DNA from: Paragorgia papillata
Lineage: Eukaryota > Cnidaria > Anthozoa > Scleralcyonacea > Coralliidae
Direction of reading: 5' to 3'
Assembly: GCA_035771165.1 (NCBI GenBank)
Contig: JAWNZC010000111.1
Span: 186,001 to 250,000, forward strand
Length of the DNA: 64,000 nt
Shown: piece after piece, positions 48,701-59,690 of the stretch
Position numbering within the stretch: position 1 is the stretch's first letter
Layout: each line of letters starts with the position of its first letter
Program-made: the position numbers and the translations under genes
The notes under the pieces: generated by a model
The model's database searches: none
What the model saw: the letters and a program-made list of their open reading frames with translations, nothing else
Told to the model about the DNA's origin: nothing

Positions 48701-49104
48701 TATATGTTTTCTCTCACCAAATACAAATCCATCATCATTGTAAACATGTAAATCAAGGTTCGTACATGTAAGGAACCCTGGTAAATATGTGTGCAAATAA
48801 AGCTTGTCTTGTCTGAAGAGTACGACTATGAGGGATATATATGCGCTCGAATCACTTACTCATATTGTTGCAGTATTAAAACTGCTTAGACAGTTTGGGC
48901 TGCTAGTTTTGCTTTACAGACGTACGCATTACTAGGGTAGATTAGGTATTTGAATATTTCACTAAGAAATTCATATCAGGATATATATCAATATATGAAT
49001 ATATAAATAAAATCAATGTCATACATATTATGTACAATATAAATACCCATTGCAGTACAATTACAAATCAATTTTAGTAAACTAATAACACTTCACGACT
49101 ACAA

Positions 49105-49440
49105 GTGAAAACATCCACACTTTTTAGTCTCACTCCACACCAAACAAATGACTGTTACAGTGCGACTACTGTAAGTGGGGCCACTTCGAATTTCCTTGCG
49201 ATTCCGTACTTCATCACAGCGAAACAACTTTTATCCAATGTTGAGTGGTTGGCCCAAACAACCGAGGTGGGAAATCTTTTGTTTCCGTTCTACAATGTGA
49301 TTTGGTTTATTGTACATGTGACCCCACTTATAGTAGTCGCACATTACCTCATAAGTATGATAAGTGATAACGGATCTAATATGAAAAATAATGAGAACAA
49401 TTCCAAACCATGTTGTTCTATTAACTGTTGTCAAATCAAG
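49105..49440. repeat. Foldback repeat with GTGCGACTACTGTAAGTGGG arms
   Basis: GTGCGACTACTGTAAGTGGG at about 49159 pairs with CCCCACTTATAGTAGTCGCA at about 49322. The 113-codon open frame here is an accident of this repeat. Confidence 0.5.
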
Positions 49441-49552
49441 TACTAGTGGACAAATCTATAGAGAACGCATAATTTGATGTGAATCAGCTCTTAACTGCGT
49501 TTTTCATAACATTAAGTGTTATACTGTAGTTAAATTTCACTTCAGTTACCCT

Positions 49553-52500
49553 CTAACTGAAAGGTAAAATAACATATTTCTCATCTTTGTTAACAAAACG
49601 TCTTAACATAGTTCTTGGAATTGCATAAAACATGTTTTTTTGCAGGAACAAGTTTTCCTCCAAATCTTTCCTTCCCATTGGATATGGTGCCGGATGATTT
49701 CCTTGCACCCATGAAAGTACAATGCAATGGTGATTGTGTGGCATTGGAACGCCATGAACACTTGTAAGGTTCGTCGACCTACCAACTCCAACTACTTTTC
49801 CGTTGTCCAGCAAAACAACGGCGTCTAAAAATTGATGAACGGCGTATTAGTAATAACTCGCATACTGTAACCTGCACTAAAACTCACATTTGATCCATTA
49901 TCATTTCACAAGTCAACTTCGATGAAAAGGTGAGAAACGGGACTTCCCCATTCACATGTTGCAAAAAAGCGGATCCGATTGTCCTCTTGATGTATTTGTT
50001 GTAACGACAAAAGTGACAACTGTAGCATTGGTGAGCTATTGAGAAATAAATAACTCAATATTCCAGAAAACAAATCCATTAAATTACATAATATCAACTG
50101 AGAATTGGATCCGATTAATCTCATCGTGTGAAAAGTCTTTTATAACCTTTATCAATTTAACTGCCCATTAATATGTTTGATCACATCGTGGGGGCAATAT
50201 CACCATGGTGCCGTGAGAACAACTGTTCTAATTTAACTCTTCAGGTCCGAATTCATCAAGGAGTTGGTAAGAAATTATTAGGTATAAATTTAATAAAGTA
50301 CCAGTACAGTGAGCCATTAATGGTCACTTTAGTATATGTAATGGACTAAATGGATTACAAAAAAATAGTATACCTGAAGGCGACCTTTCAGGTTGTTTTT
50401 CCTGCTCACGAGATCCGGCAGATGATGGTTGGGACATTGATGATGCAGGAAATATATGTTCAGCAGATACAGAAGGGGGGTTGGCGGATGGAGAATGAGG
50501 GCAAGTAGCTGTGAAAGGGGGACCAAAGGGTGTAGGAGGTATTTCAGCAGACAAGGGGTTGGTGAGTGGGGAAGGAGGGTCAGCAGATAGGGAAGGAGGG
50601 TCAGCAGATAGGGAAGGAGGGACAGCAGATAGGGAAGGAGGGACAGCGGATAGGGAAGGGGGGTCAGCAGATAGGGAAGGAGGGTCAGCAGATAGGGAAG
50701 GAGGGTCAGCAAATAGGGAAGGAGGGACAGCAGATAGGGAAGGAGGGTCAGCAGATGCATATGGTGGGTTGGCAGAGCTAGGTGTTCCCTCTTGTGATGC
50801 TTTCCTCTCTATTGTGTATAAAAAATACAAAAGAGAAATGACAGTTTGATCAACACTAAGCAACAAATGAAATCAAATAAGCATTATTACCACATCATTA
50901 ATCATCACAACACAGCTAACAATTAAGAGGTAATTTAATTTAAGACCAATTTAAGGTATTACAATCACAGTTAGTTAATGCCAACTCCATCTAAATGTTT
51001 AGCGATTACATTCTAATGTTATATGAGGGAAACAATTTTAGAACAATGTTATTGTTACTCAATACATTTTAATGCCAGCATAAAATTCGAAGCAGAGGCA
51101 TAATCAAGTTTCAATAACGTTTAATAATACAATTAGTCCCCCCAATACATCTGACATAATCTCTGAAGATGCTGTGATATACTGTACATGTAGAGACTAA
51201 AATGTTAGATTCTTAAACTTTATTGAAACATGGTTAGGCTTCTACTTTGAATTTTATGCTAGGCATTAACATTCATTATAAAGCCACATTTCCCACCTCA
51301 TCAGTTTCAAGCAAATGTTATGTGCACAGCAAATGTTACAGGCGCCTTCTGTACATTAAAGCATGAAATAATGGGATTTAGGAACTTCTGAGAAGTTTAC
51401 AACAGGGTTTGTACATGTCAGGAAGAGTAAAATTCAAGGACTTTCAAGATTATGTATGAAGAAATTCAAAGACTAATAGGCTGAAAAGAAGGCTTTAGAA
51501 AGCAGATTTTTGTATCATCATCATCTGAGCTAAAATTAAGCAATGACTTAAATTCTCTCTGTCGTTCTCAGATGCATGCTAGTGGCTTAGTGTGGAAAGA
51601 AAGCAATCGTGAACATGCCTACAAAGAATTCAATGACTCTCAAGCACTTCTTTATAAATTTAAGGACTTTCAATACCTTGAATTTTTGTTTTCAAATTCA
51701 ACGACTTTCAAGGACTTTCAAGTTTTGTATAAACCCTGTTACAACACTGTAATCTGCTGTGTCACTTGTCAAAATCATGAGTGTCATGTGTAGCAGAAAC
51801 TCTAGTTAATGTTGCACCCAATGTAGGCAGCCATTAAATGAAACAACAATAAAAATACACTGTAATACCAAACTTACCACTGGCAAATGTATAAAACACA
51901 TCTAAAACCGCTTTCCCTGCTGGAGAACGATTTTCTTTGTCACCAATGAAGTCCTGCCCAATACCTGGACTTCCAAATGTGATGTAACTGGTTCCTTTTC
52001 CATGTTTGTGACAAGCTATCACCACAATATCCCAACCATGATGGTAACTCAGTATCTTTGCCTAAACAGGAAAAAAATAAATAGAAAATACAATAGGTAT
52101 TAATACAATACGAATAGGTTTTAATATTTAAAAGTTACAAATTTATAAACAAATTTAAAAGTATAACTTTACAGTTACATCATCAGCAGTAACGAAGTTG
52201 ACCATAGCAACTGGTCATGCTATGCAAATTTTGAAACGATTTACATATTTAGATCTTTAGAAATATATTGTTTTCAAAATATGCAGATGTTTATAAATTA
52301 GCATAGCATGACCAGTTGCTATGGTCAGCTTCGCCACTGATCATCAGAAAAGTAACTGGTTACAGTTACAAAGTTACTTTTGCAACTATAGTTACAAAGT
52401 TACATTCCTTCATGCCCTATTGCTTATTTTTAGGTGCCAAGTACCATAATTATATTCATATATCAACCAAATATTGCTATGACAATATTAGTATAAACCT

Positions 52501-55273
52501 ACTAGAGGACTATTACAAATCCTGCATTCTGATTGGCTGAGCTACTCACAGTCTATTAGTGACAGACCATTAGTTGAGAAAGGAGGCATTTTTAAATCCA
52601 TTTTGACGACATTTGAGATAAATTTTTGCACATTTTCTTTTAAATAACATTTTGTCTGACTATTTGGTTTATACTAAAACAAATTAGACAACTCACCCTC
52701 ATTTTATATGAGTGATAGTTAACTCGGCTGCGCCTTGTTGACTATCGCTCATATAAAACTTGGCCTTGTCTAATTGTCAAATAGTCAAATTGAACATAAT
52801 ATACATTTATTACTTTTATTCATCGGATACAATTAGTTGGTTATCCATAGGGCCACACAAGTCATTACTGGTGGATAAACATCACAAGTCATACTAGAGG
52901 ATAAATGGGTCCGTCCAAGATGTATAGTTTTGACAGCAAGTTAGAATTAGACCTGAGTTGTTCAAAAGTGGATTAGCACTAGTCATGGGTTAAAAGTGAA
53001 CCTGTTGTTTTATTTCAGTACTTTCTGGCTGATGGTTTCATTTCAAACAATTTCACAAATGAGTTGGACAATGTCCATGACCGGCCAATATTTTTTTTTG
53101 ACCGACCAACCTGAATTTTGTTCCATGATTTTGCATTCATTCAACATTAAGCAAATCGTGTTTTGAACAACCAGCCATGCAACCTCGTACCCAGGGTCTC
53201 ATCTCCGCCTGCCCCCACGCTCGCTGCAAAGAGACCCTGGCTGCGGCTGGGTGCCACGTGTATTCCAATAATATTACCTTGGGAAGGGAGGGTCGAATCG
53301 AATGCGTCGTTTTATAGATTTATGGTGAAGGAAAATTTCGATTAAATAGTATATTATCTGCCTCGAATGTACTTATTTAATGAAGGATGTGCTTTGTATT
53401 CTTCCCACTAGTTATGGAAAGTCTTTGATTTTTAATCTTCAGTCGTGGGTTGCTTTTTGCGAAGGATAAATTGGACGAAGTTCTGATCAATTGGCAATCG
53501 AGAGATATTGGTATATCAACAGCTACAACCATTTAGTAGTTTCACCTTTAAATTCGCTCATGACTAACCAGATTACCCATCTATAAAGCTCACCGAGCAC
53601 CAGTTCTTGGCATTTATAAAGACAAGGTAGTGGCTACTCGTACGGTAACCGTGCGACTTGCGTCAACATGTATACAAACCAGGTTGCTCTAAAATCTCTT
53701 TAAATACAATGTCGAAGGTTTATATTGTGTGTACTTGTCTATTTATAGTTATCAAATTAAATGGGGTTTTAAAATAGAACGAAGCAATTGTATATGATGA
53801 ACTTTCCGTAATTTGACCCTTTTACTAACTGTCAACAAATACAAATAGCGAAAGTGGACGGGTATTCTACAATTTAGCGTAAATCTCTTCAGCGTTCTTT
53901 AAAATCATGCATTTTGAATTTGTATACAAATTCTTGCATCGACGCTCGTCTACAGCATCCTTACAAAGCCAACAAGAGGATATTTCTGTTGATATGCTCT
54001 TATAAACCTTCGGTGTCTTTTGTTGCCATCAGGGACATCAGTGAAAAGAACACCTGGACACATGTTGGCACTTCGTAATCATATTCTCCGCTAATAGAGA
54101 TGTTAAGGCAATGATGTTTCTACTTTCTTGTTGAAAGTAACTGTCTACTTTCTTGCGTAGAACTGTGCAAAAAATGGAAATATTACTTTCGAAGAACGAC
54201 TTTCTTATATGCGACAAACTATTTCTTCTCACCCTGCCCACAATGGATTTTTGTTAGCACCCAGAATCTGGGTGCCACATGACCAGCCGCAGCCAGGGTC
54301 TCTTCGCAGCAAGTGTGGGGGCAGAGATGAGATGCGAGCGGAGATGAGACCCTGGGTACGAGGTTGCCAGCCATGTAGGTTGGATAGGACTTATCCAACA
54401 GGGGCTGGTTGTACAAAGCCAGTATAGCCTCTATTCAGTGGATAATTCTAAGCGAGTGAATAGAGCCATACATGCTTTGAACAACCAAATGTAAATTTTA
54501 TCTGCCGAATAATGCTATCAATAATGCTATTCTGCAGATAAAATTTTAATTCAGTTGTTCAATGCACAAGTAGTGCTGTTCTATCCTTAGGACGTATCCG
54601 TTGGATAAACTATCTGAGTTTTGTACAATATAAGCCTTATTTTAACTTAAATGATGCAAACTATTCAATACTTGTCAACAACTGGTGATTGCGAGTTAAA
54701 TATTAATATATTAAAGTTGTGCGTTTACCCCTACAGCCTACTGTACTTTGCATTCAAAACTACAGAACTGCAAGTTAACAATGTAGGAAAAAACGTTACA
54801 ATTAATTAAGATGCTAAGCAGCAACAACAATATTCAATAATGCACATTAAATAGTTTTTCATACCCGATGTTTTAGCATGCTGAACTGCTTGGTAGGATT
54901 CGTTTTCCCCATTTTGGAGATCCGAATATCATCTTGATCAGTATTAACTTTCTTTACAATTCCTTCCCCACAAGTTCGACATTTTTTTGCTGCTGGACCA
55001 TTTTCAACTTCACAAACTATACACCGTTTCGGTCGGCCATTCTGTTGTTGAAGAAGTTAAATTAGAAAAATTACGAATACAGCGAATCTGCATATTAATG
55101 AAATCTGCATAACTCTACATATCTTGACAAGCGCTGAACCAGTTTGAATGGCGCAGTTTGTATACTTGTAATAAGGTATTCTGTACCTTCTGAAGGTCGA
55201 TATTCGACTGGTTATTACTTGCGGTTAATCCTGGAAGCGTTTCAGAAGATTTCAACGATCGTTCAGAAGCCAT
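49553..55273 (-). CDS. Five-exon gene, 384 aa: CxxC motif, PPSLSAD repeats, conserved C-terminal domain; unknown function
   Basis: Exons 55273-55187, 55041-54865, 52061-51878, 50808-50374 and 49824-49553. All eight splice sites are canonical, phases agree (0,0,1,1) and there is no stop, so the gene appears intact. Exon 2 encodes a zinc-ribbon-like CIVCEVENGPAAKKCRTCG. Exon 3 encodes HGWDIVVIACHKHGKGTSYI and FGSPGIGQDFIGDK. Exon 4 holds about nine 21-bp repeats encoding PPSLSA(D/V), a proline-rich linker. Exon 5 encodes VVLLDNGKVVGVGRS, VHGVPMPHNHHCIVLSW and PAPYPMGRKDLEENL, a layout that faintly recalls the C-terminal domain of plant En/Spm Tnp1 proteins (speculative). Intron 2 tolerates a 1.2-kb element at 53180-54366. 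Second of the minus-strand genes from the right TIR. Probably an element-encoded DNA-binding or accessory protein. Confidence 0.8.
50575..50755 (-). repeat. 21-bp coding minisatellite (PPSLSAD repeats)
   Basis: GCAGATAGGGAAGGAGGGTC and variants repeat about nine times on the plus strand inside exon 4. The unit is a multiple of three, so copy changes keep frame. A/G swaps give D or V at the last position. Open frames on the plus strand here are shadows. Confidence 0.9.
52172..52365. repeat. Foldback MITE in an intron-2 segment
   Basis: AGTTACATCATCAGCAGTAACGAAGTTGACCATAGCAACTGGTCAT pairs in stretches with ATGACCAGTTGCTATGGTCA and GCTTCGCCACTGATCATCAG to the right. About 190 bp, non-coding. 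Confidence 0.65.
52490..52790. repeat. Repeat with hairpin (TCATATAAAA arms)
   Basis: CATTTTATATGAGTGATAGTTAAC pairs with GTTGACTATCGCTCATATAA, inside a wider pair around GTCTAATTGTCAAATAGTCA. The CTGATTGGCTGAGC motif upstream is typical of cnidarian repeats. Non-coding. Confidence 0.55.
53171..54375. mobile_element. 1187-bp TIR element with perfect 9-bp duplication CCAGCCATG
   Basis: The element is 53180-54366. Ends CAACCTCGTACCCAGGGTCT and AGACCCTGGGTACGAGGTTG are inverted. Similarity extends about 90 bp inward with an indel (GAGACCCTGGCTGCGGCTGG on both sides). CCAGCCATG flanks both ends exactly (53171-53179, 54367-54375). The 9-bp duplication suggests a MULE-like or Academ-like non-autonomous element. 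Lies in intron 2 of the 384-aa gene. No transposase. Confidence 0.85.
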
Positions 55274-55748
55274 TTTATTGAAGCTGAATTGTGGCCGTAG
55301 CGCGCGAAGCGAGTCCTGGGTCCTACTTGATTGCATTACCCATAATGGGTAATTCCAGACCATTGGACATATACCTATTATTGGTAATCTCAGACTGAGG
55401 ATGTGTTGAAAAAATAGACAAAACTTTGTTGGAAAACCTCCTCAATCATGAAATAAGTCAGATAATACCCTCGAACGTCGGGCTGTATGCGATATACAGC
55501 CCGACGTTCTCGGGCTTTATCTATTACATACATATAACATATCATGTATAGTATTACAGGTATTACAAGCAGGTTGTAGGAGGATGGTATTTGCATTTGA
55601 TATTTAACTTTATGAAGCTTATTCAATATTCACAGAAGTTCAGTTAATCATCTAATGTTAAACTAGTAATGTCACAAGTTAAATTCTAGCCGGGTCAAGT
55701 AGAATTTTCCATACATGGTTTGTCCACTATGAGTAGCACCCAATATCC

Positions 55749-57221
55749 TTAATTTCCACCTGAGTAAACAATCCCATATCAATTATTTGTAATACTAATA
55801 CCTGCAATAGTATCTTTTCTAAATGTATCAACTCTGACAGCCTCAGCTTCTGGAGCACAACTGTCAAGTAACAGACCTACATGTATGTAAAAGATCAGAC
55901 CATTCTGTTTAATATGTGAACCTGCTTTATACAGTACAGAATAACAATATTCTAATTGAAAGCATTTGCAAGCAGATGTAGTTTCCTTCACAGGCAACTC
56001 TGCATAAGACTACAGTAAGTCAGTACAGTATTACATACCCTTTCTGGCTTTACTTGTGAGCTTTAAAACATGGCTAGAGCTGGATGTTTCTGTAAAAAAT
56101 ATACATAAAGATGTTCTACATGTATAAGAATACAGTGATATAAAATATACACACTTGTTGATTTGTGTAAATTAGGCACGAGTTGGTTTAATGCACAGCA
56201 TACCATAATATACTGTATGTACATGAATTTACATGTGAAAGACATTTCAAAGTATTAATATAATTATTTACCTAATGCACCTAAACCTGGTTTTTCAATA
56301 AATGCTAATCCTCTGTAATAGGCTCTGAAATAGAAAACAAAAATAAACCAAGAGTTAATCTGTCAAAATATGACAAATTAAATAAAATATGAGTAAATAA
56401 AGACGCTATTAACAAAAGAATTACTAGTAAACTAAATTACAAAAGTGCGTGAATTTTAAATGACAAATTACAGAGAAAACGTATGCACAGTGCACACTAA
56501 CTGAAAAAGAGATTCGTAGCCATACCTTTTCTTCTTTCCCATGTACTCCACTTTCTTTCCATATATTTTTTATACAGCGCTCAAAATATTGGCACGTTCA
56601 AATCCCTGCACTTCAGCCGGTTCTGGAAATCTCTCCCGTAGTTTTTCAACAAGTTCATCTACCACGAGAACAGATTCTGTCTTTTTGTAGATTAAATGTT
56701 CTAGGGCTTGTTTAAGATCTGCTTTAAACTTTAGGTAACAAGGTTTGACTGTAAAGTAATGGATACAGAATTTAATCGTTTAGAAAATCATGTGTAAAAT
56801 TTGCTTTTTAAAGACAAAGTATAATAAATTGTTTGAATAAATGAATGCACAAAGTCCAGTTTTCAGTAGAGGTAGATTCCGATTCCACTGTAATAGTAAA
56901 TTCACCTTTTCTTTTCGTTCCTCCTGGAGTAAATATTACTCTCCTCGCAGATTCGTCAAGGACATTTTTAGGCGCTGTAGTGGACGTTGTTCGACCATCA
57001 CGACCATGTGATTCAAGACCGAGACTAGCCCTTCGATCCGCCTCCAAAGTTTTCTTTATCGTTTTTATCTCACTCTGAATTTCTTCGATTTCGGTTTGCT
57101 TCTTGTTGACGTTACGCAATATATTTTTGTATTCCAAGCTACAAACAGGAATTCGTGTTTTCTTTTTTTCGCGTGGTACCTTCGATTTAACTTGTCTAGA
57201 TTCGCTTTCACCTTCCACCAT
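55749..57221 (-). pseudogene. Seven-exon gene of unknown function with one premature stop
   Basis: Exons 57221-56906, 56748-56526, 56324-56272, 56089-56039, 55999-55922, 55876-55802 and 55759-55749. Every junction is canonical and phases agree throughout, giving 268 codons interrupted only by TAA at 56572-56570 (codon 165). Exon 1 has a basic N-terminus (VPREKKKTRIPV) and a coiled coil (NVNKKQTEIEEIQSEIKTIK). Exon 2 encodes CYLKFKADLKQALEHLIYKK and VVDELVEKLRERFPEPAEV. Later exons encode AYYRGLAFIEKPGLGAL and GLLLDSCAPEAEAVRVDTF. Not recognised. Its ATG is 168 bases inside the right TIR, in context ATCATGG. It is the first gene from the right end, mirroring the helicase at the left end. A point mutation in an otherwise preserved gene suggests recent inactivation. 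Confidence 0.65.
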
Positions 57222-57388
57222 GATGACGATCCAAGTGCGCAATCATATCCCCACTCTACCCCGGGTGAATTGTTAGGTCCATTTGGGTGAAGTGTCGCGA
57301 CCAACACATCGATTTTTGGCAGGCTACTCTCACCCTTTTCTTTTCTCGCCCGCCAATTTTATCCCTCAATTTCCCTTACAGTCCCTGC

Positions 57389-57563
57389 TTTCCCGCTCCC
57401 AATCCCTTCCTGTCCCTTTCGTGCTCGGCCAAATTGAATATCTCGACCAAAATATTGCCCGTATTACGGGCAACAACTGTTAAACAGTTGAAATAAAGTC
57501 AAGATCTTGATCAAAACGTCACAGTTCTGGGAAGCCACACAGAGTTGCCTGCGGAGGAGGCTA
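57389..57563 (-). repeat. Right terminal inverted repeat (175 bp)
   Basis: Exact reverse complement of 4732-4906 by eye, including the three dyads. Followed by CGCTAGACT, the right target duplication. Confidence 0.9.
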
Positions 57564-57572
57564 CGCTAGACT
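57564..57572. repeat. Right target-site duplication of the giant element
   Basis: CGCTAGACT; the left copy (4723-4731) is CGCTACACT. Confidence 0.7.
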
Positions 57573-59240
57573 ATTTACACTATTTAATTTTTTTAATTTA
57601 ATTTTTTCGTTTTCGTATAGAGTTGAAAATATAAATCAGCAGTTTGGATCCCTAAATCAGTTGGATTTTATACTCATTGAATCTTTGCTCTTACTGTTCC
57701 AAGCTACTGTACAGTACTTCAATAGGAAAAAAAGTGAAACTGGTAACAATTAAGTATGAATTCAATTTGACTTTCAAGCAGATATTGTGATGATACAGTG
57801 ATGAAACATATACATGTGTTGCAAGGCACTGCCATTCTGCCAACATCTGTACAGTAGTAAACACACATATTTCAAAAGGTGAAAATGACCTCATCTAATG
57901 AAAATTACTTTTTGGCAGCAAATTTAATTTCAAAAATATTTTCTAGCAGGCACTTCCTACCTTTCATACCCTATAAGCATTATGCTATGTAACAGCACGT
58001 ATATGTTTCTTATGCCACTGTACTGCTACATGTTAATTGTATTTTTCTAGTGATTCCATATATAATATATATATATATTATAAGTTAACATTTAGTAGCA
58101 TATTATTCAAACATTGATTAGTTGCTTAATCCTTTAAAAAATTGAACAACAGATGTCTGTGATTTTAGTTACCAAACTTTTTTATCGACTAATTATTATC
58201 TACTGTATAAAAGTTTTACCATGTGAAGCAAAAGGTGTGTAGTTAAGTAAAACAGCCTTTTGAAAAATATTGTGGCACAAAATTTTAATGTAAAAAAAGG
58301 ATTAGTATAATGTACTTATAAATCAACTTTTGATCAACCAGTCCCCCCAGTGCAACATTTAAATTGCGAATGAGTGTAGTGTCATCCAGCAAATTGTTTG
58401 ATGCAATGGAAATTAAATCAGTTTTCACCTTAAAGGATTTGCTTTTGACTAATTAATACGAGATATATTTAAGCGTTGGAGGAAACACCATACATACTTC
58501 ATGGGCTGAAAGTCGAGTTATGTAATTAGCTATGATAAAATTATAAACACTTCGCTTGCGTGGGTTTCTAGAAAATGATGACTGGATTGCGATTTATGCA
58601 ACCAGGACGATCATGTTCTCCAGATCTCTCACTGTGGCCTTGTACACTCCAGCTTCTTGCACAGCTATATGTACATGTATCTAAGGTATATAAATGGAAA
58701 AACATTACTCTATACTCTCAATATGTCAAGGGATATACATGTACAATAGGAATCACAGTAACTTTTTTTAGTAGTTCATTTTCTCCATGTACAGTACAAC
58801 CTAATTTATATTTTTTACAACTCATGTGAATGGCTGTTGTCTGCAATGTCAGTAGAGTCTCATTCTAGTTCAGAGCAACCGTATGTGCTCAACAACAATT
58901 TCCTCTCTCAATGATTAAAACCACTAAGTCTTATTTCTACTTGATCTCTAGACTGTACTTTTAGCTTAATGTCTTAAATGAGGCTATTGAGTACAATCTA
59001 CCTTTTATTGTTACCTTCTGCTTTTATTTCTTATACTCACAATGATGTGATGTTTTGACTTGGTATTCAGTTATAGTATACTCTGTGAAAGATTGTTGTT
59101 GCAGAGATGTATGTTCGATAGATGAAAAAAATTGCCCTTAATTTTATGATATTTTGTCTCCATACAAAGCATCCAGACTCAGAGAAAAGGTTAAATATTG
59201 ATTTCTGAACAGCATTAATTGTTGTATTATTTTTTTTCAC
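57573..59240. other. Non-coding flank right of the giant element
   Basis: AT-rich, with short unconvincing frames and a small (TA)n patch near 58057-58078. Nothing recognised. Confidence 0.45.
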
Positions 59241-59285
59241 ATATACAACATGTCAGTTTATCTTCTTGAAGCTTGTCATACTAAC

Positions 59286-59456
59286 CTTAACAATCAAAGG
59301 GACCTTGTCCCTGGCAATTTTGCTTGTTTCTCTTTCTTCCTCCCTTGTCCTTTCCTGCTGTTGGAGAATTTTCGTGTTTTGCTCCATGAGTAGCTTTTGG
59401 TTTTGTAAGATCTTCTTCATGATCTCTTCGTGGTTGACATTGTCATTTCTCTCCAT
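59286..59456 (-). CDS. Coiled-coil first exon divergent from the CACTA transposase
   Basis: An exon from ATG at 59456 to a TTAAG|GTTAGT donor at 59286 encodes 57 residues: MERNDNVNHEEIMKKILQNQ, KLLMEQNTKILQQQERTREE and a short basic tail. The sequence is a heptad-like coiled coil. It starts 235 bases from and opposite to the EnSpm/CACTA gene, an arrangement expected for a second transposon gene read from a shared central promoter. Downstream exons were not identified. Could also be an unrelated gene fragment. Confidence 0.45.
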
Positions 59457-59690
59457 GGCAAAGCCAATCTTAATATTACTTTGTACTTTTTGAAAAAGCT
59501 TTTGAAAAAGAGACCTTCGAAGGCTTCGATTTTCCCTCAAATCCCCTTATTTTCGCGCCAATAAGCTGTTTTCTTATTGGCCTGATTAGGTCATGTGATA
59601 AGGAAAATAACCACTTATGTCCCTAAAAGTTCCCAATATTAAGGGGGTGATATTTGTTTCTATGGCAACTAAAGAGATTATGTTAGCAAT

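Larger units (their letters stand above)
4732..57563. mobile_element. Giant 52.8-kb TIR transposon encoding a RecQ-type helicase (AcademH-like)
   Basis: Seen: identical 175-bp inverted repeats at 4732-4906 and 57389-57563, both starting TAGCCTCCTCCGCAGG, flanked by CGCTACACT (4723-4731) and CGCTAGACT (57564-57572), an 8/9 match expected of a target duplication. Genes start about 170-200 bases inside each TIR: a RecQ-type helicase rightward from the left end and a multi-exon gene leftward from the right end, with four more minus-strand genes between. Known: helicase-encoding Academ elements (AcademH) are, as I recall, TIR elements with 9-10 bp duplications. Inferred: this is an AcademH-like element; identical TIRs imply recent movement or conversion. 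Most of its length is nested material (14.1-49.5 kb). Removing the obvious insertions and the satellite leaves roughly 17-20 kb of native sequence. An alternative is chance flanking of two separate solo ends, which the matching target duplication makes less likely. Confidence 0.8.

Noticed and set aside
49105..49446. 113-codon plus-strand gene
   Set aside because: Coincides with an inverted repeat; no recognisable domain and no splice or promoter context.
50511..50849. Glycine-rich 112-codon frame on the plus strand
   Set aside because: Antisense shadow of the PPSLSAD-coding minisatellite, whose minus-strand frame fits a five-exon gene with canonical junctions.
55985..56003. CAGGCAACTCTG resembling the TIR terminus
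   Set aside because: Only 12 bases, and it lies in a coding exon of the seven-exon gene; likely chance.
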